Positions 1 through 5,562 of a DNA stretch of 6,936 bases are shown piece by piece (positions within the stretch are counted from its first letter, which is position 1; every line of letters begins with the position of its first letter). Origin of the DNA: Candidatus Woesearchaeota archaeon. Lineage in GTDB: Archaea > Nanobdellota > Nanobdellia > UBA10117 > ARS21. The DNA lies in NCBI GenBank assembly GCA_002725495.1, contig PBPJ01000052.1:3213-10148 (forward strand), in the 5' to 3' direction. The position numbers were made by a program, and so were the translations under genes. A model generated the notes under the pieces. That model saw nothing but the letters and a program-made list of their open reading frames with translations. It did no database searches and was not told the DNA's origin.

Positions 1-320
1 GGCATAGTTTGCTTCAATTTTTTCTTTGCTCCTTCAGCGCTAGGTACATTATGATATCTTCTTGCTCTGAATCCTACTGATCCTGTTGTTAAAATTATTT
101 TTTTCTTTTGAGAACCATCAATTTCTGGTCTCATCGGGAATCCGGAATAATCGCTACCGCCAGTTATTTTAATCTTATAACCATTTAAGCCAATAAGCTC
201 ACCGTTAATTTCTTCACCGATTTTTTTACCGTATAAGGATTTTGAATCATTTTCATTTAATTGAAGTTTATATGTTTTTTTTGTTGATGGATTTCCAATT
301 GCTAATTTAAATTCTGCCAT
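1..320 (-). CDS. rps6e: Small-subunit ribosomal protein S6e (partial, C-terminus off the left edge)
   Basis: I translated 106 codons from the ATG at 320-318. S6e belongs to the archaeal/eukaryotic 30S/40S subunit and has no bacterial counterpart; bacterial S6 is unrelated. The family core is clear: an N-terminal strand MAEFKLAIGNP, then YGKKIGEEINGE, GLNGYKIKITGGSD, the hallmark SGFPMRPEIDG and GSVGFRARR. The start overlaps the S7 stop by one base (TAATG), so it is the third gene of an S12-S7-S6e transcript and is probably translated by reinitiation. After GFRARR it reads YHNVPSAEGAKKKLK where many S6e proteins soon show a Gly-Arg-Arg-rich stretch, so a lineage-specific insertion is possible. 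The rest of the protein is not in the window. Confidence 0.93.
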   Translation of the reverse strand, partial: MAEFKLAIGNPSTKKTYKLQLNENDSKSLYGKKIGEEINGELIGLNGYKIKITGGSDYSGFPMRPEIDGSQKKKIILTTGSVGFRARRYHNVPSAEGAKKKLKQTM

Positions 321-1039
321 TATCTTGCTGATTGAGCTTGTCTCTCTAAGTCAAATTTCTTTGAAAAAGCTAAAGATGTTTGATCAAAATTGGATGTTGC
401 GATAATTTGATCGCCCAATGTTTGATAGATTCTTTTTCTACCTTTTGTACCGCTCATCTTTTGATAAGCTCCTTGTGTTAACCATCTTAAAACTAAATCA
501 ATTCTTCTTTGTGGTGATAAATCTACTGACTTAGGATATCTTACTCCTCCATATTCAATAGTGGTAATACCTTCTCTAGGTGCTCCTGCTTCAATAGCTC
601 TAACTAGCACTTCAACAGGATTTTTCTTTGTTTTTTCTTCAATATAATTTAATGTATTAAAAACAGTGTTATAAGCGATATTTTTTTTACCAGTAAAAAT
701 TCCTGAACTTCTTTTATGTTTTTTTCCTGCATGTCCAGTAACAAATAATCTGATCATTAATCTTTCCAAAATTGGTTTTTTGGATTTCCAAAATTGTTTT
801 TTAATTTCTCTTCCAAGAGTAGTTGGTACATAAATAGGATTTAAATTTATGTATCTTTTCAATCCTCTATCAATAACTTCTATGTTCTTTGTTTCCCAAA
901 CTCCAAACGCTTTTACATTATTTGAATTTAATTCAAAAGGATTAGATTTAACTTTAATTTCTTTCTTTACTTCTTTCTTTACTTCTTTCTTTACTTCTTT
1001 CTTTACTTCTTTCTTTACTTCTTTCTTTACTTCTGTCAT
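320..1039 (-). CDS. rps7: Small-subunit ribosomal protein S7 (uS7) with a repetitive N-terminal extension
   Basis: uS7 binds the 3' major domain of 16S rRNA, nucleates the small-subunit head and contacts E-site tRNA. The 239-residue product has the archaeal S7 signatures in order: NPFEL (about 33-37), RGLKRYINLNP, LGREIKKQFWKSKK, GKKHKRSSG, EEKTKKNPVEVLVRAIE, the invariant YGGVRYPKSVD and SPQRRIDL, and a C-terminal LERQAQSAR. Archaeal S7 is usually about 190-215 residues. The extra length is the N-terminus, where residues 3-26 are six exact copies of EVKK followed by EIKVK. The start overlaps the S12 stop by one base (TAATG) and the stop overlaps the S6e start in the same way, so translation is coupled along the operon. 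There is no convincing Shine-Dalgarno motif. A later start would remove the repeat, but no ATG lies nearby and the overlap favours this one. Confidence 0.97.
   Translation of the reverse strand: MTEVKKEVKKEVKKEVKKEVKKEVKKEIKVKSNPFELNSNNVKAFGVWETKNIEVIDRGLKRYINLNPIYVPTTLGREIKKQFWKSKKPILERLMIRLFVTGHAGKKHKRSSGIFTGKKNIAYNTVFNTLNYIEEKTKKNPVEVLVRAIEAGAPREGITTIEYGGVRYPKSVDLSPQRRIDLVLRWLTQGAYQKMSGTKGRKRIYQTLGDQIIATSNFDQTSLAFSKKFDLERQAQSAR
962..1033 (-). repeat. Six perfect 12-bp tandem repeats inside the S7 gene
   Basis: The unit is GAAGTAAAGAAA on the coding strand. It is repeated six times without a mismatch, followed by one degenerate copy (GAAATTAAAGTT). Each unit is four codons, E-V-K-K, so copy-number change would not break the reading frame. 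With Glu and Lys spaced three and four residues apart, the peptide could form a salt-bridged charged helix. Perfect identity at the DNA level, including the third codon positions, suggests recent expansion by slippage. Confidence 0.95.
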
Positions 1040-1482
1040 TATTTTCTACCTACGGTTTTTTCAATCTTACCCTTAGTTAACATGTTTAAAGATTGTCTAT
1101 TAACTTTGAAAGCTTGCCATCTAATATTTGGAATATCTCCTTTAGACTTACCTTGATGTCCTCCGATTCCTTCAATTAAGATTTCATCGTGTTCATCAAC
1201 AAATTTTGCTGCATTTTCTCTAGGTAAGAAAACGGTAATTTGTTTACCATTTTTAATTAATTGAACTCTTGCAGCTTTTCTCATAGCGGAGTTAGGTTGC
1301 TTAGCTTCAACTTGTCTTTTTTCTAAAACAATTGCCCTTGCTTGTGGAGAACCTGATAATGGGTCACTCTTTAAATTTAATTTATATTTACGTCTAACGT
1401 ATCTTTTATCATTCATTTTAAACTTATTTCTACGCTTTGCTAATTTTTTTCCTGCATTAAGTCCATTTGACTTGTTACCCAT
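1039..1482 (-). CDS. rps12: Small-subunit ribosomal protein S12 (uS12)
   Basis: uS12 sits at the decoding centre and controls translational accuracy. The 147-residue length and order of blocks are those of archaeal S12: [38 protein letters not shown], the decoding loop KQPNSAMRK (61-69), [31 protein letters not shown] and [14 protein letters not shown] (115-128). The second decoding loop reads P-N-I-R where most S12 proteins have P-G-V-R, an unusual change at a very conserved glycine. It is the first gene of the S12-S7-S6e operon, with a TATA-like box centred about 24 bp before the ATG and no Shine-Dalgarno motif, consistent with a leaderless mRNA. The stop TAA shares its first base pair with the S7 start. 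Confidence 0.97.
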   Translation of the reverse strand: MGNKSNGLNAGKKLAKRRNKFKMNDKRYVRRKYKLNLKSDPLSGSPQARAIVLEKRQVEAKQPNSAMRKAARVQLIKNGKQITVFLPRENAAKFVDEHDEILIEGIGGHQGKSKGDIPNIRWQAFKVNRQSLNMLTKGKIEKTVGRK

Positions 1483-1502
1483 GAACTTATCTCTATAATT
1501 AG

Positions 1503-1510
1503 TATTTAAA
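1503..1510 (-). promoter_or_regulatory. TATA box of the S12-S7-S6e operon
   Basis: On the minus strand the sequence reads AAGGTTTTTAAATAC. The box TTTAAATA is centred about 24 bp before the S12 ATG, which would place transcription initiation at or within a few bases of the start codon. The purine-rich AAGG just upstream is a plausible BRE position. The same GGTTTTTAAA core appears before L37e. Confidence 0.6.
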
Positions 1511-1578
1511 AACCTTACTTTTTATTAAATCACAACATTAAGTGTATTTCAAAAGCTTTATAAACATAATTCATATAA

Positions 1579-1588
1579 TTTTATAAAT
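1579..1588 (+). promoter_or_regulatory. Probable TATA box of the TFB gene
   Basis: The string TTTTATAAAT is centred about 38 bp before the TFB start, so initiation would be expected near 1608-1612 and the mRNA would have a leader of about 10-14 bases. This is unlike most units in the window, where the box is 23-26 bp from the ATG. A second candidate, GCTTTATAAA at about 1555-1564, would give a leader of about 35 bases. Sequence alone does not decide between them. Confidence 0.5.
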
Positions 1589-1609
1589 ATTGTTGTATCA
1601 CTCAACAAT
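1589..1609. promoter_or_regulatory. Inverted repeat between TATA box and start of TFB (candidate operator or leader hairpin)
   Basis: ATTGTTG at 1589-1595 and CAACAAT at 1603-1609 are a perfect 7-bp inverted repeat around a 7-base spacer. It begins immediately after the proximal TATA box and reaches the expected transcription start, a typical repressor position in archaea. If the distal box is used instead, the same sequence would form a small hairpin in the mRNA leader. The regulator is unknown. Confidence 0.5.
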
Positions 1610-1621
1610 TAATAATAAAAA

Positions 1622-2602
1622 ATGTCAGTCGTATCATGTCCGGATTGTAAAAGTACTAACTTAAATGTTGATAGAACAAAAGGTGAAGTTACTTGTAATA
1701 CATGTGGATTAATTGTTGAAGAAGATATGATTGATGCTGGTCAAGAATGGCGAGAATTTTCTGGTGAGGGTCAAGACGGAAGAAGAGCCGGAGCACCATC
1801 ATCTTATGCTAAACATGATATGGGTACTGGTACTGAAGTTGGTTCCAGTTCAGAAGTTTATTCATTATCTGTTCAAGACAGAAGAAAGTTCTTAAGACTA
1901 AGAAAATGGCATAATCGTTCATCAACTTCTCTTGAAAGAAATTTAAAATACGCACTTGCTGACCTAAAACGAATTTCATCTTTATTAAATATACCTCCTG
2001 CAATCGAAGAAGAAGCTGCTAGAATATATAGACAAGCAGTTGAAAGAGGATTAGTTAGAGGTAGATCAATGGAATGTGTAGTTGTAGGAGCAATTTATAT
2101 TGCAGCTAGATTATTTAATTTACCAAGATCACTTAATGAAGTATGTCAAATAACAAATAATAACAAAAGAGATGTAGGAAAAACATATAGATTCATTGCA
2201 AGAGAATTAGGAATCAGAATGTTACCTAGTGGTCCAGGAGATTATATACCTAAGTTTGCAAATAAACTTGGATTTTCAGCTGAAACACAAACTCAAGCTC
2301 AAAAAATTTTAGAAATAGCAAAAGATTCTGAATTAACATCCGGTAGGGGACCTACAGGTTTAGCAGCAGCGTCACTTTATGTAGCATCACTAATAACGGG
2401 TGAGAAAAGAACTCAAAGAGAAATAGCAGACGTAGTTGGCGTAACAGAAGTTACAATTAGAAACCGATATAAAGAAATGATTGACAGATTAGATTTAGAT
2501 AAATTAATTGAAGCTGCAAAAGAAAAACGTGCTGAAGAAAGAAAGAAAATGGGTAAAAACCCTGATGAAGAAGAAGAAGAAGAATTAAGAATTCAAGAAT
2601 AA
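1622..2602 (+). CDS. tfb: Transcription initiation factor B (TFB, archaeal TFIIB)
   Basis: TFB binds the TBP-TATA complex, reads the BRE and recruits RNA polymerase. All family parts are present in 326 residues: an N-terminal zinc ribbon (C6-x2-C9 and C25-x2-C28), the B-reader/B-linker region with WREF (43-46) and the charged block RLRKWHNR (92-99), a first cyclin repeat with GRSMECVVVGAIYIAAR (147-163), and a second with GRGPTGLAAASLYVAS (241-256). The second repeat ends in the helix-turn-helix VTEVTIRNRYKE (274-285), which contacts the BRE. The C-terminus is a charged tail with six consecutive Glu codons (2567-2584), longer than in many TFBs. The zinc ribbon begins at residue 6, which fixes this start. 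It is divergent from the S12 operon, with a distinctive upstream inverted repeat that suggests regulation. Whether the genome has other TFB genes cannot be seen here. Confidence 0.97.
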   Translation: MSVVSCPDCKSTNLNVDRTKGEVTCNTCGLIVEEDMIDAGQEWREFSGEGQDGRRAGAPSSYAKHDMGTGTEVGSSSEVYSLSVQDRRKFLRLRKWHNRSSTSLERNLKYALADLKRISSLLNIPPAIEEEAARIYRQAVERGLVRGRSMECVVVGAIYIAARLFNLPRSLNEVCQITNNNKRDVGKTYRFIARELGIRMLPSGPGDYIPKFANKLGFSAETQTQAQKILEIAKDSELTSGRGPTGLAAASLYVASLITGEKRTQREIADVVGVTEVTIRNRYKEMIDRLDLDKLIEAAKEKRAEERKKMGKNPDEEEEEELRIQE

Positions 2603-2992
2603 TTATAATTTAGACTGAGGTCTATTAATATTTTCATCAATGCGTATCAAAAGAGATTTTGAATCTTTGGATACTATATCATCTAAACTTGACAATAACT
2701 TATCTCTTTCAATTCTTTGATTAAATAAATCCACTGTATTTTCTACATCAGATATTTTATTCAAAATACTTTTTCCATTAATTATCTTATATCTCAAATT
2801 TCCACGTCCCATTTCCAAAAGAGCTTCATAATTATCTCCCATAAATGTCAGATTACTATTCTCAATCATTGTTATGCCGCTTCGCATTAATCTTTGAGAA
2901 GGTGAGAATTCTGGACCGTTATATATTCTTAGATCCAATTCAATATCATTTCCATTTCCATTTAATCTGTAAAAACCAATATCATAAACCAT
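2603..2992 (-). CDS. Hypothetical protein, 129 residues, family not recognised
   Basis: I do not recognise this protein. The first 75 or so residues alternate short polar and hydrophobic stretches and look beta-rich (DIGFYRLNG, IELDLRIYNG, GNLRYKIINGKS). Residues about 76-120 look helical (ILNKISDVENTVDLFNQRIE, then DKLLSSLDDIVS) and may form a short coiled coil. There is no signal peptide, membrane segment, cysteine pair or obvious catalytic motif. The case for a real gene is a good TATA box 26 bp before the ATG, placed just after the trm1 stop, and an ORF that fills the whole space up to the TFB stop. Its TAA lies directly against the TFB TAA (2602/2603), so the transcripts must overlap tail to tail. 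No T-run of five follows trm1, so read-through from trm1 may also feed it. Confidence 0.75.
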   Translation of the reverse strand: MVYDIGFYRLNGNGNDIELDLRIYNGPEFSPSQRLMRSGITMIENSNLTFMGDNYEALLEMGRGNLRYKIINGKSILNKISDVENTVDLFNQRIERDKLLSSLDDIVSKDSKSLLIRIDENINRPQSKL

Positions 2993-3014
2993 TATGATAA
3001 AATGTATAAATACT

Positions 3015-3022
3015 ATATAAAT
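3015..3022 (-). promoter_or_regulatory. TATA box of the 129-residue hypothetical gene
   Basis: The minus strand reads ATTTATAT, centred about 26 bp before the ATG at 2992. It falls in the 32-bp gap after the trm1 stop. A second TATA-like TTTATA at 3010-3005 is too near the start to fit the usual spacing. Confidence 0.5.
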
Positions 3023-3024
3023 TT

Positions 3025-4116
3025 TTATCTCTTTAAGATGTTCATAAATGATTTAATTTTCATATCTGTTTTTATACCCGTATTTGAAAAATGAGTTCTA
3101 CTTGCAGAATAACCTTTTTTTATGATATTATCAATTATATCATCAATCTTAGACAATTCCTTTTTTTGTATTTTTTTAGCGATCTTATGATAATCATAAT
3201 ATCCGAATGAATTAATCTGTGATTCTTTTTTTATTAATAAGATAGTTTTATTTATATCTTCTAGTTTTTTTACAAAATCTTTATCATAAATTTCTTCTGA
3301 ATACATTGGACCAAGTTGAAAAAAATAACTTCCGCAAGAACAACGTCTTTTACTTTTTGAAAATTTCTTTGTTAGTTTATAATTTAAACAATTGGTACAA
3401 TAATTTAGAGTGCATATTCTATCAGAGTAATTATTAAGATAATTAACACGTTTAAAATAAACTCGAATATAATGATTTGAACTATGACTGAAAATAGGTA
3501 TAAGTGAAATTTTTTGTTTATTTGCTTCATCTAATACTTTTTTTATTAATATTCTTATAGCAACTTCAAACATGAAAAAAGTACGCATATTCTTTGATTG
3601 ATATTTACGCATACATGCCTTCGGATATGTTCCTACAAGGGCTGATGTATCGGTTGCAGTTACTCCCAAAATTCCATTTTTCTTTAACCTTGCTATGGAC
3701 GATTCTAAGAATTCAATTGGAGTGCCAAATGGATCTATATCTATAAAATCATACATGCTCTTATCAGATTTAAGTAATTTATTTGCAGAATTATTGAATA
3801 CTGTTACATTAAGTCCATTTAATTTGGCATTTTTTTTAATGAGTTTAGTTGCACTTATGTTGGCATCATTAAAAACTCCCTCGCTTGTTTTAATTTCATT
3901 AGATATTCTGATACCTTTTGCTCCACTTGCAGATAATAAATCTAAAAATTTGAATTTTTTCTTATTAAAATATTTTTTTAATATTTCTACGGTAATGTCT
4001 CTGTTTAATTTCATTACATCATTAAAAAAAACTGGCATAGATGAATCTAATTTATATTTATTCTTGTCGGGTACATACAATTTTGTAGCTCCTTCTGTTA
4101 TCTTAACTAAATCCAT
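3025..4116 (-). CDS. trm1: tRNA (guanine(26)-N(2))-dimethyltransferase Trm1
   Basis: Trm1 uses S-adenosylmethionine to make N2,N2-dimethylguanosine at position 26 of tRNAs, at the junction of the D and anticodon stems. The 363-residue product is normal for archaeal Trm1. Visible motifs are the N-terminal ITEGATKLYVP, PVFFNDVMKLNRDI (28-41), the SAM loop DLLSASGAKGIR (59-70), FNDAN (82-86), the catalytic IDIDPFGTP (125-133), TDTSALVGTYP (155-165) and SNHYIRVYFK (213-222). The C-terminal domain has a cysteine cluster (C235, C240, C243, C259, C261) that could bind zinc. It ends with the family block SASRTHFSNTGIKTD (337-351). The gene begins 10 bp after the 104-residue gene and has no TATA box of its own, so the two are probably co-transcribed. 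Confidence 0.96.
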   Translation of the reverse strand: MDLVKITEGATKLYVPDKNKYKLDSSMPVFFNDVMKLNRDITVEILKKYFNKKKFKFLDLLSASGAKGIRISNEIKTSEGVFNDANISATKLIKKNAKLNGLNVTVFNNSANKLLKSDKSMYDFIDIDPFGTPIEFLESSIARLKKNGILGVTATDTSALVGTYPKACMRKYQSKNMRTFFMFEVAIRILIKKVLDEANKQKISLIPIFSHSSNHYIRVYFKRVNYLNNYSDRICTLNYCTNCLNYKLTKKFSKSKRRCSCGSYFFQLGPMYSEEIYDKDFVKKLEDINKTILLIKKESQINSFGYYDYHKIAKKIQKKELSKIDDIIDNIIKKGYSASRTHFSNTGIKTDMKIKSFMNILKR

Positions 4117-4126
4117 GATACTGAAA

Positions 4127-4441
4127 TTATGCTAAGTCTTTAAAAAATTCCCAAACTGGATATAATGATCCTGTTGCTGGAGAAGTTTTGTATAATAAGG
4201 TCATTTTTCCATCTGAAACTCGAAATCTTGCAAATATCTTACCTGAGGGGTGTTTTAGCATATATACGCTAGGTGGCCAAGATGTTGCAATTTCATCAAT
4301 CTTTTTCTTAAATCTATCTTTGTCATTAATATCTCTTCTTGTAACATAAACATACTTGTACTTAAGAAATGGTGCAGCATATGCTTTTTTTACTCGTATA
4401 ACTGCTAGTTTGTCTTCAAATTTTACAGACTTCCTTACCAT
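4127..4441 (-). CDS. Hypothetical basic protein, 104 residues, upstream of trm1
   Basis: I do not recognise a family. The protein is compact, basic and rich in aromatic residues, without cysteines, membrane segments or a signal peptide. It starts with a Lys/Arg-rich strand region (KLAVIRVKKAYAAPFLKYKY, VYVTRRDI), has a charged helix (DKDRFKKKIDEIAT, about 40-53), and then SWPPSVYMLKHPSGKIFARF (54-73) and SPATGSLYPVWEFFKDL, which look like conserved fold elements. It has its own TATA box 25 bp before the ATG and lies 10 bp before trm1. The charge and context suggest an RNA- or ribosome-associated role, but that is inference only. Codon use resembles the neighbouring ribosomal genes and I see no sign of decay, so it is very likely a real gene. 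Confidence 0.85.
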   Translation of the reverse strand: MVRKSVKFEDKLAVIRVKKAYAAPFLKYKYVYVTRRDINDKDRFKKKIDEIATSWPPSVYMLKHPSGKIFARFRVSDGKMTLLYKTSPATGSLYPVWEFFKDLA

Positions 4442-4462
4442 ATATGAAGTTCGGATTGTTCT

Positions 4463-4470
4463 TTATAAAT
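4463..4470 (-). promoter_or_regulatory. TATA box of the 104-residue gene / trm1 operon
   Basis: The minus strand reads AATTTATAAAG, with the core ATTTATAA centred about 25 bp before the ATG at 4441. A small imperfect dyad (TCAC-N6-GTGA at 4486-4499) lies upstream of it; its role, if any, is unknown. Confidence 0.55.
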
Positions 4471-4504
4471 TTATTGTTTTATTTGTCACTTATTGGTGAA
4501 AACT

Positions 4505-4512
4505 AAAAAAAA
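4505..4512 (-). terminator. Oligo-T terminator after L35Ae
   Basis: On the minus strand eight consecutive T residues follow GCTC, about 45 bp after the L35Ae stop and before the next promoter. Archaeal RNA polymerase stops at such T-runs without a hairpin. The position between two units fits a terminator. Confidence 0.5.
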
Positions 4513-4556
4513 GAGCTATGGTTTAAATTGAATTGGTATTATTTAAAATTTGTTAA

Positions 4557-4817
4557 TTATTCTATTGAAATTTCTGTACCTAGCGCTTGACCCGGTAATC
4601 CGCCATTATCAAATCTAACTCTAACTGCACCCTTATTACCATGAGGTTTTGTAATTATACCTTCAATTTTTTTACCTGTTGTTGAGGTCCAAATTGCTTT
4701 CTTGCCGGATACTTTTTCAGCGTCTTCTCTAGATTTTAATTCTTCAGATACAAGAATCATCTGATTATTATGTTGTGTATTGTGTGATCCTCTATATGCA
4801 CTAACAATTGCTTTCAT
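4557..4817 (-). CDS. rpl35ae: Large-subunit ribosomal protein L35Ae
   Basis: L35Ae (eL33) is a small beta-barrel protein of the archaeal/eukaryotic large subunit. The family pattern is clear: KAIVSAYRGSHNTQHNNQMI at the start, AEKVSGKKAIWTSTTGKKIEG in the middle, and the conserved KPHGNKGAVRVRF followed by GLPGQALGTEISI at the end. Two in-frame ATGs exist, at 4823 and 4817. I chose 4817 (86 residues) because it puts the TATA box at 25 bp, as in the other leaderless units, and matches the usual M-K-A/G beginning of the family. The upstream ATG would add only Met-Ile and give a spacing of 19 bp. The gene lies 24-30 bp after the nucleotidyltransferase gene and is followed by an oligo-T tract. 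Confidence 0.95.
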   Translation of the reverse strand: MKAIVSAYRGSHNTQHNNQMILVSEELKSREDAEKVSGKKAIWTSTTGKKIEGIITKPHGNKGAVRVRFDNGGLPGQALGTEISIE

Positions 4818-4837
4818 AATCATAAATTATATGTTTG

Positions 4838-4846
4838 TTTTATAAA
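4838..4846 (-). promoter_or_regulatory. TATA box of L35Ae
   Basis: The minus strand reads CTTTATAAA immediately after the nucleotidyltransferase stop codon. It is centred about 25 bp before the ATG at 4817 and only 19 bp before the ATG at 4823. This spacing is the main argument for the downstream start. Confidence 0.55.
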
Positions 4847-4847
4847 G

Positions 4848-5528
4848 TTATTGATTTAAGTCTGATTCATATGTTAAATCCTTGTATTCTTTATTGATCT
4901 TGTGTATATAGAATTTCTTTCCGTCATCAATCATATTTTGAAAAGTATCAGTTATATATATCTCTCCAGATTTGGATTTCTTAGTATTTTTTATATATGA
5001 AAATATTGATTTTTCTAAAATATATGTGCCAAGATTTACTATTTTTGATTTTGGATTTTTAGGTTTCTCAATTATTTTTTCAATAATATTATTTTTCTCA
5101 TAAATTACTCCATATTTTTCGGGATTTTTAACAGTATCAACTAAAATTAGATTTTGTTTATTTTTCTTAAATTCCGAAATAAAATTAGAAATAGATTCCT
5201 CCGAATATATTGTGTCACCCATTGTGATAAAATAAAATTTAGAATCATTTTGTAGATAAGAAATTGCATCAGCAGTACCGTTTAGTTTTTTTTGTTCAAT
5301 AAAATTAAATTTAATATTTGGATAGGACTTTTTACAATAATCGATTATGGCGTCTTTTTTATAATTTACAACAACCGATATTTCAGATGTGTAACTAATA
5401 AGAGAATCAAGTATGTGACCTAAAATGGGCTTACCTTTATAATTCAAAAGACACTTGTTAGTTTCTTTGGTTAACGAACCCATACGTGTGCCTTTTCCGG
5501 CAGCTAAAATGGAATAAGTTATTTTCAT
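4848..5528 (-). CDS. Sugar-phosphate nucleotidyltransferase (RmlA/GlmU-like, catalytic domain only)
   Basis: Enzymes of this GT-A-like fold join an NTP and a sugar 1-phosphate (or phosphocholine in related branches) to give an NDP-activated product and pyrophosphate. The signature AAGKGTRMGSLT (9-20) binds the nucleotide. NKCLL (24-28) replaces the commoner P-K-x-L-L, as in several members of this superfamily. Further family positions are GTADAI (84-89), the metal-binding MGD (103-105), EKP (154-156), NLGTYIL (165-171) and GEIYITD (188-194). The 226 residues end just after the YKDLTYESDL block where a domain boundary is expected, so there is no left-handed beta-helix acyltransferase part. The substrate cannot be read from sequence. 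It stands alone among translation genes, between tRNA-Lys and L35Ae, and is richer in Lys, Asn and Ile than its neighbours. Transfer is possible but unproven. Confidence 0.85.
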   Translation of the reverse strand: MKITYSILAAGKGTRMGSLTKETNKCLLNYKGKPILGHILDSLISYTSEISVVVNYKKDAIIDYCKKSYPNIKFNFIEQKKLNGTADAISYLQNDSKFYFITMGDTIYSEESISNFISEFKKNKQNLILVDTVKNPEKYGVIYEKNNIIEKIIEKPKNPKSKIVNLGTYILEKSIFSYIKNTKKSKSGEIYITDTFQNMIDDGKKFYIHKINKEYKDLTYESDLNQ

Positions 5529-5535
5529 ATTAATT

Positions 5536-5542
5536 AAAAAAA
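5536..5542 (-). terminator. Oligo-T tract after tRNA-Lys
   Basis: Seven T residues on the minus strand lie about 20 bases after the mature 3' end of tRNA-Lys and just before the nucleotidyltransferase start. This is a plausible stop for the LSm-L37e-tRNA transcript. If the nucleotidyltransferase initiates at its own ATG, the tract falls upstream of that mRNA. Confidence 0.4.
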
Positions 5543-5548
5543 TTTAAA

Positions 5549-5556
5549 ATTTAAAA
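5549..5556 (-). promoter_or_regulatory. Weak TATA-like box before the nucleotidyltransferase gene
   Basis: The minus strand reads GTTTTAAATTTTAAAT. TTTTAAAT is centred about 24 bp before the ATG, matching the spacing of the other units, but the whole gap is A/T so the match has little statistical weight. Confidence 0.35.
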
Positions 5557-5562
5557 CATAAG

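Noticed and set aside
962..1033. Regular tandem repeat as a possible CRISPR array
   Set aside because: The units are 12 bp and contiguous with no spacers, and they encode part of S7 in frame.
849..1076. Plus-strand ORF with repeated FFTS units
   Set aside because: It is the antisense of the S7 N-terminal repeat; S7 and S12 are unmistakable on the minus strand and its peptide is just the reverse reading of the 12-bp repeat.
1809..2003. Minus-strand ORF of 64 codons
   Set aside because: It lies wholly within the conserved TFB coding region on the other strand, with no promoter and no recognisable protein character.
2567..2584. Run of six GAA codons at the TFB C-terminus as a contingency repeat
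   Set aside because: Short acidic runs are common in charged protein tails; six triplets are too few to claim variability, and the change would be in frame.
3695..4135. Plus-strand ORF of 146 codons with hydrophobic stretches that could pass for a membrane protein
   Set aside because: It is antisense to the SAM-binding and catalytic motifs of Trm1; the hydrophobicity comes from reading Lys/Asn/Asp codons in reverse (Phe, Leu, Ile).
4486..4499. Short dyad TCAC-N6-GTGA upstream of the 104-residue gene promoter
   Set aside because: Four-base arms in AT-rich DNA are expected by chance, so I mention it only in the promoter entry.
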